DNA of 36,619 nucleotides. It comes from JBGSKY01 sp041740995 (GTDB lineage: Bacteria > Planctomycetota > Planctomycetia > Pirellulales > Pirellulaceae). Of the stretch, positions 25,748 to 32,424 are shown piece after piece (position 1 is the stretch's first letter; the number at the start of each line of letters is the position of its first letter). Under the pieces are notes generated by a model. The model was given only the letters and a program-made list of their open reading frames with translations. It was not told the origin of the DNA and made no database searches. The stretch is taken from positions 1-36,619 of the forward strand of contig JBGSKY010000115.1 in NCBI GenBank assembly GCA_041740995.1, in the 5' to 3' direction. The translations under genes and the position numbers were made by a program.

Positions 25748-25954
25748 GTGGACAATTCACGACAATTCGAGATTGCGACTTCCAAAAAGAAGTGCCGAGT
25801 CTCAGCCCAAGATTTCGAACAGATAAAGGAATCCTTGAGTGATTTGCAGTTCGGTTCGATACAAATCACAGTTCAGGATGGCTTCATTGTACAAATCGAT
25901 CGGACGGAAAAGCGTCGCTTACGAATGCGCGCATCGAATCTCAACGAATCGTAA
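25748..25954 (+). CDS. yezD: YezD family (DUF2292) small protein
   Basis: This 68-aa product has the DUF2292 core: FEQIKESLSDLQFGSIQITV, then QDGFIVQIDRTEKRRL. YezD-like proteins are found beside sulfur assimilation genes in many bacteria; their role is unknown, perhaps in handling sulfur intermediates or in regulation. The GTG start at 25748 follows GGGAG at suitable distance. It is the last gene of the run, 59 nt after cysA, with no terminator between them, so co-transcription is likely. It is a soluble basic protein with one Cys, no signal peptide and no membrane helix. Confidence 0.8.
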   Translation: MDNSRQFEIATSKKKCRVSAQDFEQIKESLSDLQFGSIQITVQDGFIVQIDRTEKRRLRMRASNLNES

Positions 25955-26292
25955 TGGAAACTACTGATCTCGCGTTTTTACAATGCCAATTACCAACGAC
26001 AATTGTACAGAACAAGCAGCTAACAATAAGCCGCTGAACTCCGTGCGCGTTTCACATCGAAAAACTTGTCATGATAATTCGATTCGCGAAACTTCCGAAA
26101 TGAGTTAAATAAGTCTCCGGTGAAGACGGCTAAGACTTGCAAATTTTGTAAATTGCTGACCAGACTACGGGAGGCTTTAAAAAAAGCGGGAACCGCAGGA
26201 GTGACTCGATTTTCGTTTCACTTTTCGTTTCACTTTGTCCTGCACGATTCATCAGATCCAAGAAACCAAACAGAGACAGGCATTGAACCGAG
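25955..26292. other. 338-bp gap between yezD and the cysK remnant
   Basis: No gene was recognised. It contains a 12-bp tandem duplication (26210-26233). No convincing terminator for the cys operon was found, which is notable. Confidence 0.4.
26210..26233. repeat. Tandem duplication of a 12-mer
   Basis: TTTTCGTTTCAC occurs twice without a gap, at 26210-26221 and 26222-26233. It is probably a replication-slippage product just upstream of the broken cysK copy. Confidence 0.85.
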
Positions 26293-26805
26293 TTGTCTAA
26301 AATTAAGATATTCAAAAGCCTACCCGAATGTGTGGGAGGCACGCCGCTAATCCGTCTGAATCGGGTTGCCAGCGGTTCACGGGCATCAATTATCGCCAAG
26401 CTCGAAAATTTTTACCCTCTGTGGAGTGTGAAGGATCGTATTGGCCGAGCCATGATCGAGGCGGGCGAGCGAGAGGAGAAAATTGGTCTCGACACGATTG
26501 TAATTGAGCGCCCAAAGAGAGGGGAATTTTTGACTTTAGGTTCCGTCGAAGGCTTGAGAAAGGCTGTTATTAAAGGGCGTTACCATAGTGAACTTTCTGA
26601 TCTGCAAAATCAATTTGACGTCGCAATCGAACCGCAAATCATCACGCACGACAAAGAGTACCGAGACGCGATAGTCAAAAATTGGGGCAATTTTGCTCAC
26701 ACGAATTCAGTTGCCATTCATGCGGAAGACCAAGCAAGATTAGTTTACTCGAATGCCGATTTCGCGGTCTGGTACGCGCTCCAAACCGAGCAGTGGTTAA
26801 CCTAG
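26293..26805 (+). pseudogene. Truncated cysteine synthase fragment fused to unrelated sequence
   Basis: The frame (170 codons from a TTG) begins with about 72 residues clearly of cysteine synthase type: VGGTPLIRLNRVASGSRASI, then AKLENFYPLWSVKDRIGRAM, and IEAGEREEKIGLDTIVIE. Homology ends at about 26511, exactly before the TSGNTG substrate loop. The remaining 98 residues (for example NQFDVAIEPQIITHDKEY) match no family I recognise. IGNTPL has become VGGTPL, FNPLSS has become FYPLWS, and the normal ATG appears replaced by TTG. The PLP lysine remains, but two thirds of the fold are missing, so it cannot be an active enzyme. It is more like housekeeping CysK than the intact cysK at 20610, so it is not a simple recent copy of that gene. 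Confidence 0.8.
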
Positions 26806-27197
26806 GATCCGATAGGGTAACGCCCCAAAGGGAGCCATGACCGGTGGCATCCATCGAGTTGATGGTGGCGACTTCGCAGACCTGAACAATGCAGGTGGCG
26901 CAAAATGCCTCGACTAACCAACATCCAAAACCGTGGCAAATAGATATTTTAAAAGCCCCAGTAGAGAGTGACTTTCTGACAGGAAGCTTCACCTGCAAAT
27001 CATCAACTTCCCACGGTCAACCGTTCATGGGAATTCCTGTCGACTCTACTCTTATTCGAAGACAGTCAAGTTTGGGCGTCTTTAGAATCTGTGTGATAAA
27101 TCACAGACGTCTCGGCGATGAGTTTTCACACTTAGCGAGATTGATCGTAGATATGTTTCGCGATCGAAGTTCAATTTCCTAATCGAAAGTATGCGAC
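26806..27197. other. 392-bp intergenic stretch with a palindrome
   Basis: No gene was recognised (a 97-codon open frame at 26889-27182 has no known motif). The only clear signal is the palindrome at 27092-27105. Confidence 0.45.
27092..27105. promoter_or_regulatory. 14-bp palindrome, possible operator
   Basis: TGTGAT-AA-ATCACA is a perfect inverted repeat with arms of 6 bp, about 93 bp upstream of the spondin/PEP-CTERM gene. It resembles a CRP/FNR half-site pair, but the spacing is shorter than in those sites, so the regulator is unknown. Confidence 0.45.
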
Positions 27198-28037
27198 ATG
27201 CTCATTTCTCGTATTCGCTGCGCCGTTGCTGGCGTCGCTCTCATGGTCTTCGGCTTGAATTCGTCACCTACTACGGCAGCAATCGTCGATCTGACAATCA
27301 CAATCGAAAACTTGGCACCCACCAACAGCGTCTCTTTTGCGCCCACTCGAATCGGACTTCACAATGGTTCCTTTGATCCGTTCAACATAAACCAATCTGC
27401 TGGCGCTGCGATTGTGTCGATCGCCGAAGGTGGTTCCGGTAGCGATTGGTTCCCTGCTCTATCGGCTGCCGATCCCAATTCCGTAAGCGGCACGATCGCC
27501 AACGGCGGCCCAGCGATCCCAGCGGGTAACCCAAGCGGACCGGGCAACACCGCGACGGCTACATTTCGGATCGACACGGGCACCCAAGGTTTCTTTTCGT
27601 TCGCCAACATGGTTGTCCCCAGCAACGACCTGTTCTTAGGCAACGATACTCCGCTGCAATTATTCGATAGTAACGGTAACTTGCAAGTTCTCACCATTTC
27701 TCAGTTTGGTCGCGACATTTGGGATGCAAATTCTGAGGTCGCGATTCCAGAAAACGGTGCCTTCCTGGTTGGCAGTGTCAACGGCCAACGTGTCGCAGAA
27801 AACGGCTTGGTGGCTTTCGACTTCAGCGAGCTGAGCGCCTACGATGGACTTACCACAGCCGCTGGGTACGAGTTCGACAGTTCTTCCATCACTGCCAATA
27901 CCGAACTATTTCGAATCACGCTAAGCAGCGTGTCCGCAGTTCCCGAACCATCGAGTTTCTTCGCTTGTTCGTTGGTTATCGGTGCAATCATTGTTCGACG
28001 CTTCAGCAAACGAAAGCCATCTGCGGAAGCTTGCTAG
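27198..28037 (+). CDS. Spondin-N domain protein with PEP-CTERM sorting signal
   Basis: This 279-aa protein has a signal peptide (MLISRIRCAVAGVALMVFGL, cleavage near residue 27). A spondin_N-like beta-sandwich (about 30-250) follows, starting LTITIENLAPTNSVSFAPTR and containing VSIAEGGSGSDWFPAL and NMVVPSNDLFLGNDTP. The C-terminus is a PEP-CTERM tag: VPEPSS, a hydrophobic helix, and a basic end RRFSKRK. The tag is cut by an exosortase during export to the cell surface or matrix. No exosortase gene lies in this window. Bacterial spondin-N proteins are putative extracellular matrix or adhesion proteins. No gene partner is evident. Confidence 0.88.
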   Translation: MLISRIRCAVAGVALMVFGLNSSPTTAAIVDLTITIENLAPTNSVSFAPTRIGLHNGSFDPFNINQSAGAAIVSIAEGGSGSDWFPALSAADPNSVSGTIANGGPAIPAGNPSGPGNTATATFRIDTGTQGFFSFANMVVPSNDLFLGNDTPLQLFDSNGNLQVLTISQFGRDIWDANSEVAIPENGAFLVGSVNGQRVAENGLVAFDFSELSAYDGLTTAAGYEFDSSSITANTELFRITLSSVSAVPEPSSFFACSLVIGAIIVRRFSKRKPSAEAC

Positions 28038-28576
28038 TGCACCTTCGCAACTCACGTCGCATTGGAGTCTACCGGCTTCGATGCGACTGGTTCGAGCGAG
28101 TCGGCATTGCAATTCCGACAGCGTTAACGATGTTTGTCAATCTTCGTTTTAAGCGGATCGTCGATCGTACCTCGAGCGTATCCCACGAAGCGCTCGCGCA
28201 CGTCTCTTCACAAGATTCCGGCGTACTCGCGATCGCCCGAAAATTTGGGGTTGGCGTTTGGCACAAGTGAGACGACTTGAATTGCTGCGAGCTTCATTTG
28301 CAGGACAGCGAATTCAGCCACGATGATCAATGCACGCTTTCGCTTGGCCGACTCTGTTGATATAGACTTTTCGCTCAGCCTGCCGGGCGGGCAGCTTGTC
28401 GACGAATCTGCTTGATCGTCAGGAGTACAACTCGACAGATCCTTTTAAAATTTCAAACGATCGGATCTCCTCATAGATCATCGCGACGCCTGCATTCAAC
28501 CAATGCCAGATCGCCAAGAAATCACCTGGCTCGATAAACCCCAGAACTGCTAGTTTTTTTAGGATTAGCGTAGGCC

Positions 28577-28669
28577 ATGGACCTGTTCTGGCAACTCTTT
28601 GCACTGATCATCTTTGCGCTGATCACGCCAGGACAGGGGCGGGGATACGGATCTATGCAAATTCTATAA
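28577..28669 (+). pseudogene. Possible remnant of a LysE/RhtB-type exporter start
   Basis: A 30-codon frame reads MDLFWQLFALIIFALITPGQ and then stops soon after. Hydrophobic residues leading into ITPG resemble the first helix of LysE/RhtB transporters (TPGP motif). The coding part includes an imperfect 15-bp tandem repeat (28598-28627). It may be chance; a homology search is needed to decide. Confidence 0.25.
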
Positions 28670-28696
28670 AACTTTTGCGTCACAAAATTTTTTCAC

Positions 28697-28723
28697 TTGT
28701 CAAAACGGCGACGCGTCTACAAT
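28697..28723 (+). promoter_or_regulatory. Possible sigma-70-type promoter
   Basis: TTGTCA (28697-28702) and TACAAT (28718-28723) are separated by 15 bp, slightly short of the optimum, about 130 bp upstream of the gene at 28855. The match to both hexamers is good but the spacing is not. Confidence 0.35.
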
Positions 28724-28854
28724 TCACGGACGACCCGTTAGCCGCGTTTTCTTAACGCAATTCGCTCAACCTCTTAACGGTATTCTCAAACAAATCTGGC
28801 AAAACATGCGTCGCTGGATTTCAGCACGCAAACACTTTCTCAAAAGGACTGATG

Positions 28855-29514
28855 ATGAGACTGCAAAATAATCTTTGGGCGACAATTTGTGCTACGGTTT
28901 TACTGGGCGGTATACCTGGGACGCTCTTGGCACAGATTTCGTACGGTGTATCAACGTTCGACTCATACGGTTACGCGGTTACCGACGCCGGCAGTCAATA
29001 CGCGTATCAAATTGACAACTCGGATGAAGTTATAGGACCCGATACATATTCATTCCAAGAGTTTGGACAAGCTCCCGGATACAGTTCCAGTGCGTCGGTT
29101 GGCGCGGAACATGAAGCGACGCTTGCGACCAATTCGATCACTCTATTTGGCAAAGCTTCGACGTACGTGTCGGATGACTATGGCTACGCGGCGTGCAGCT
29201 CTGAAGCGGAAGTCGGCGACACGATTCGATTTACGTTGACGAAAAAACGTACCAAGGTCGTTTTAAAAGGATCGCTTTTCTACGGCGGCAATTCTACTCC
29301 GGACTACGCGTTCCAGTACTTCGTGCTGAAGAATTCCGCCGGTGCGACGATCGCAACGAGCAACGGCGGCGATTTCACTTACCAAGGTCAACTGCCTGCT
29401 GGTGGCTACACGCTTTCAATTTCGACATACGTTGCTAAGTCAATCGATTTCAGCGGCGGCGATGTCTACGACAGCAGCACCAGCACGTACCAAATCCACA
29501 TGACCGCCCAGTAG
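28855..29514 (+). CDS. Secreted protein of unknown function
   Basis: The second of two adjacent ATGs (28855) is preferred because AAGGA then lies about 6 nt upstream. The product has 219 aa, with a signal peptide (cleavage near LLAQ, residue 26) and a mature part rich in Tyr, Ser, Gly and Thr with low Lys. It seems to be all-beta: FRFTLTKKRTK-like and YQGQLPAGGYTLSIST segments resemble a PPC- or jelly-roll-type surface domain. No known family was recognised and there is no PEP-CTERM tag. It is convergent with the MFS gene. Composition and export suggest a cell-surface or extracellular structural protein (inference). Confidence 0.7.
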   Translation: MRLQNNLWATICATVLLGGIPGTLLAQISYGVSTFDSYGYAVTDAGSQYAYQIDNSDEVIGPDTYSFQEFGQAPGYSSSASVGAEHEATLATNSITLFGKASTYVSDDYGYAACSSEAEVGDTIRFTLTKKRTKVVLKGSLFYGGNSTPDYAFQYFVLKNSAGATIATSNGGDFTYQGQLPAGGYTLSISTYVAKSIDFSGGDVYDSSTSTYQIHMTAQ

Positions 29515-29615
29515 GCCGCGGCCCCTTCCTGGTTAACTCTCTACACAGTCGGCCACAGACCTATCCTGGCAACGAATTGCTTCGTAAATGCCAGCGCGGG
29601 TCCTGGCCTACTGGG
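29507..29615. repeat. Inverted repeat at the ends of two convergent genes
   Basis: The 11-mer CCCAGTAGGCC (29507-29517) and its exact complement GGCCTACTGGG (29605-29615) each include the stop codon of a convergent gene. Both genes therefore end in a CAG-TAG-GCC context. Between them lies the hairpin at 29566-29594. Confidence 0.7.
29566..29594. terminator. Putative convergent-gene terminator hairpin
   Basis: CTGGCA-ACGAA-TTGC loop-TTCGT-AAA bulge-TGCCAG forms an 11-bp stem with a 3-nt bulge between the stops of the 28855 gene and the MFS gene. No T tract follows on either side, so its role in termination is only plausible. Confidence 0.4.
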
Positions 29616-30837
29616 TTTTTAGCTTGGGGAGGAAGGCTGCGATGATGCCCATCAGGGGGATGAAGGCGCAGATTTGAAAGACGTACTCGAGGCTTGTGCG
29701 GTCGGCTAATGCGCCGAGCAAAGCGGCAGCAATGGCGCTGACTCCAAATGCAAATCCGAAAAAAAGCCCTGCTACCGCTCCGACGCGGCCCGGCAATAGT
29801 TCTTGAGCGAAGACTAAGATTGCAGAAAAGGCCGATGCCAAGATCGCTCCGATGCAGACTGTTAACACAATGGTGCCGACCAGCCCAGCGTGCGGTAGCA
29901 CAAGTGCAAATGGAGCGACGCCCAGAATCGAAAACCAGATGACGATTTTGCGGCCAAAGCGATCTCCTAGCGGACCTCCGGCAAACGTGCCGATGGAAAC
30001 GGCGAATAGAAATGCGAACGAACAAAGCTGGGCTTGTTGCTCGGTGAGCGCGAACTTCTTTTCCATGTACAACGCGTAGTAACTGGTGAAACTGACCAAG
30101 TAGATGTACTTGGATAACACGAGCGCTACTAGCACGCCGATCGCCGCTCCGACTTGACGACGCGTCAGATGCGCGTAGCGCAATGGCTTGGTAGATTTGC
30201 CTTTGATCGCGCGACTGGCGAGCCGCTTGTGATACCAGGCGCCGACTTTGGTCAAAACAATAATGCCGACAAACGCGATCAACGCGAACCAAGCGATGGA
30301 GCCTTGGCCGTAAGGAAAAATGATCGCCGCTGCCAGAAGTGGACCAAGCGACGTGCCAAAGTTCCCCCCGACTTGGAATAATGACTGGGCAAAACCGTGC
30401 CGCCCGCCTGCGGCCATGTATGCCATCCGCGATGCCTCGGGATGAAAAATGCTCGACCCGGTTCCGATCAAGGCTGCTGAACCCATCAACGCGGCCAACG
30501 ATCTTGATTGGGAAAAACACAACAACCCGATCAGCGTCATGCCCATTCCGATCGCCAACGAGAATGGCTTCGGTTTGCGATCGGTATACATGCCGACAAC
30601 TGGCTGCAACAGCGATGCAGTCAGTTGAAAGGCGAAGGTGATCAGACCAATATCGCCGTAGGTCAGCTGTAGCGAATCGTGCAACAGTGGGTAGGTCGCG
30701 GGAATCAGCGACTGGATGATGTCGTTGAGCATATGAGCAAAACTCAGCGACGCCAAAATCAGGATGGCGGTTTGCTCGACTGCAGGTTGCGAGGGAAGGG
30801 ATTCGATGCTGACTGCGGACTCGTCCGAAAGACTCAT
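29608..30837 (-). CDS. MFS transporter, fosmidomycin-resistance (Fsr)-like
   Basis: This 409-aa membrane protein of the major facilitator superfamily has about 12 helices. It opens with a soluble tail of about 22 aa and then SLSFAHMLNDIIQSLIPATYP, which is characteristic of Fsr-like carriers. The MFS loop 2-3 motif is degenerate (GMYTDRKPKP), and FHPEASRMAYMAAGGRHGFAQ and GNFGTSLGP are typical of the Fsr group. GDRFGRK matches the second half-motif. Fsr in E. coli exports fosmidomycin, but many homologues have no tested substrate. The gene is on the minus strand, downstream of the epimerase gene (52-bp gap), and could be in one transcript with it. Confidence 0.88.
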   Translation of the reverse strand: MSLSDESAVSIESLPSQPAVEQTAILILASLSFAHMLNDIIQSLIPATYPLLHDSLQLTYGDIGLITFAFQLTASLLQPVVGMYTDRKPKPFSLAIGMGMTLIGLLCFSQSRSLAALMGSAALIGTGSSIFHPEASRMAYMAAGGRHGFAQSLFQVGGNFGTSLGPLLAAAIIFPYGQGSIAWFALIAFVGIIVLTKVGAWYHKRLASRAIKGKSTKPLRYAHLTRRQVGAAIGVLVALVLSKYIYLVSFTSYYALYMEKKFALTEQQAQLCSFAFLFAVSIGTFAGGPLGDRFGRKIVIWFSILGVAPFALVLPHAGLVGTIVLTVCIGAILASAFSAILVFAQELLPGRVGAVAGLFFGFAFGVSAIAAALLGALADRTSLEYVFQICAFIPLMGIIAAFLPKLKTQ

Positions 30838-30889
30838 ATACTTTTCTTATGTTAAGTATGCCAGGACTGTTCCTAGGCTACGCCGAATT

Positions 30890-31771
30890 TCACATGTCGC
30901 GCCATCGTGACTTTGGCGAAAACTTGAGCAGGGCACGCGCCTTGTCGATTGAGTAGAGCGTTTCGAATTCGCCAAGTTCACGTTTTTGAAGAACGTCGGA
31001 ATAAAATTCTGCAATGACATTTGCGCTCGTCGCTCCCACAGAAGAATCTGGATTGGCGACGTTGAAAACCTGGTAGCCAAGTCCACTAGTTGCCAACCCG
31101 CAGTCGACAAAATGACTCAGGTCTCGGGTGTCGATGTACGCGAAGATGTTCCGTCGACGACAGGCAGGTTCAGTCCGCCATTGAGGCGCTAGCTCATCAT
31201 ATTCATGTGGCTCGATGACATTGTTGATTCGAAGGGCGTAAATATCCAGACCGGATCGAGCTTGAAACGAACGACCACAAATCTCATTGCAGACCTTGGA
31301 CATCGCATAGGCATCATGCGGAACAGTCGGATGTTCTTCATCGACTGGAATATAATGCGGCTTCACTACCCCATTCGCAAAGCAAACTCCATAAGTCGTT
31401 TCGGATGATGCGAAGAGTATCTTCGGAACGCCAATTTTGACTGCTGCCTCCAGCACATTGTATGTTGAGGCCGTGTTGATGCGAAAACACTCAGGGTCCG
31501 GTCGCAGTTGAATCCTGGCTATAGCGGCAAAATGAATTACCGCGTCAAACTTCGGGACTCCTTGCTTATCGTCGAGATCTTCAAAGCCAATGATGCCCGT
31601 CAAAGCTGAAAAGACTTGTCCCGCATCGGTAAGATCTGCAATTAAGTCAACCACGCCATCAATCTTCGACGGAACCAAGTCAAGATTGAGCACGCGATGA
31701 CCTTGAGCCACAAGATGCTTGACGATATGGCGACCGGCCTTTCCTGACCCACCTGTAAATAAGATTCGCAT
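30890..31771 (-). CDS. NAD-dependent epimerase/dehydratase (extended SDR)
   Basis: The ATG at 31771 places the Rossmann loop at the very N-terminus (MRILFTGGSGKAGRHIVKHL), giving 293 aa; an ATG at 31789 would add six residues. The nucleotide-binding TGGSGKAG and the catalytic YAMSK (Tyr-x-x-x-Lys) with an upstream Ser (ASSETTYG) are intact. Substrate-side segments such as RINNVIEP and FAYIDTRDLSHFVDCGL fit nucleotide-sugar epimerases and related SDRs. The substrate is not predictable. It is a soluble cytoplasmic enzyme on the minus strand, upstream of the MFS gene. There is no sugar-transferase gene nearby. Confidence 0.85.
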   Translation of the reverse strand: MRILFTGGSGKAGRHIVKHLVAQGHRVLNLDLVPSKIDGVVDLIADLTDAGQVFSALTGIIGFEDLDDKQGVPKFDAVIHFAAIARIQLRPDPECFRINTASTYNVLEAAVKIGVPKILFASSETTYGVCFANGVVKPHYIPVDEEHPTVPHDAYAMSKVCNEICGRSFQARSGLDIYALRINNVIEPHEYDELAPQWRTEPACRRRNIFAYIDTRDLSHFVDCGLATSGLGYQVFNVANPDSSVGATSANVIAEFYSDVLQKRELGEFETLYSIDKARALLKFSPKSRWRDM

Positions 31772-31789
31772 TCCAATTATTCTTTTCAT

Positions 31790-32165
31790 CAGTGTAAGCC
31801 AGATTCAACTGACGCAATACATACGGCAGTCGGTGGCGTAAATCAGGACGAGTCATGGCCTTGGGTATTAACCGGTTCGAAATGCGATGGTTTTCATCTC
31901 TTCAAACTGGGACAACCCAAAAGAGTCGCAAGAAATCAGACGAAATAAGAATAACAGGATTTATCCGGCTTGGGACCTGTCGTACGAAGTGCGAGCACTG
32001 GAAACACATGTGCTGGTAAAAGGGGGCCCGCTTTTGGACAAGACGAAGTACTCGGCCACAAGATCATTATTTACCTTGCTTACGCGCACTCCTGAATTCA
32101 TTATGCCGGAGGGGTACCGCCAGTTTCACTCTAGACGCTTACTCTATTTATAAAAGATTGTTCAA
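31790..32165. other. 376-bp intergenic stretch
   Basis: An 88-codon frame (31887-32153) has no signal peptide or motif, and I do not call it. No promoter was identified for either flanking gene. Confidence 0.45.
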
Positions 32166-32336
32166 ATGATTCGCCTAACAGCCTATCTTTTCCGGCTTTC
32201 TTTTTTGGCAATATTGCTCATTGCTCCTGGCGTTAGCGCAGAAATCATCATTGACATCAATCAAATTGGGACTGACGCAATAGTGTTCGCCACAAAAGTT
32301 GCCAATGTCCGCCGCCAATTATTTTGTAATAAATGA
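32166..32336 (+). pseudogene. 5' fragment of an exported-protein gene interrupted by the IS element
   Basis: From the ATG at 32166 the frame reads MIRLTAYLFRLSFLAILLIA, a signal peptide ending near GVSA, then EIIIDINQIGTD. It crosses the left end of the IS at 32277 and runs 60 bases into it before the stop at 32334. EIIIDINQIGTD resembles the first strand of small planctomycete PEP-CTERM proteins. The interrupted gene continues nowhere obvious to the right of the IS, so its remainder is probably deleted or too decayed to recognise. Confidence 0.7.
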
Positions 32337-32354
32337 CAGTAACAGAACAGCGTT

Positions 32355-32370
32355 TGGCACGGTTTATGCG
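32355..32370 (+). promoter_or_regulatory. Sigma-54-like sequence upstream of the transposase
   Basis: TGGCACGGTTTATGCG has GG at 32356-32357 and GC at 32368-32369 with the correct spacing. The -24 half is perfect, but the -12 half (ATGCG) differs from TTGCA at two positions. The predicted start near 32381 coincides with the left arm of the hairpin at 32380-32408. It may be chance. Confidence 0.35.
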
Positions 32371-32379
32371 CATTGTTAT

Positions 32380-32408
32380 TGACAACTTTTACTCCTGCCA
32401 AGTTGTCA
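32380..32408. repeat. Hairpin just ahead of the transposase start
   Basis: TGACAACTT / AAGTTGTCA is a perfect 9-bp inverted repeat with an 11-nt loop, 16 bp upstream of the GTG start codon. In RNA it could mask the translation start in read-through transcripts or pause transcription, as in other IS elements. Confidence 0.6.
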
Positions 32409-32424
32409 TTTACACTTCATCGCC

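Larger units (their letters stand above)
28038..28851. other. 814-bp intergenic stretch
   Basis: No intact gene was recognised. It holds a possible LysE-type remnant (28577-28669), an imperfect 15-bp tandem repeat and a candidate promoter (28697-28723). A minus-strand 61-codon frame (28419-28604) is hydrophobic in part but not convincing. Confidence 0.45.

Noticed and set aside
27092..27105. CRP binding site reading of the palindrome
   Set aside because: CRP sites have a 6-bp spacer between TGTGA and TCACA; here it is 4 bp.
29561..30520. Long open frame (319 codons) on the minus strand in another frame of the MFS gene
   Set aside because: It is very rich in Arg, Ser and His, has no domain, and overlaps the well-supported MFS gene on the same strand.
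31887..32153. 88-codon frame before the IS element
   Set aside because: No motif or start signal; composition not protein-like.
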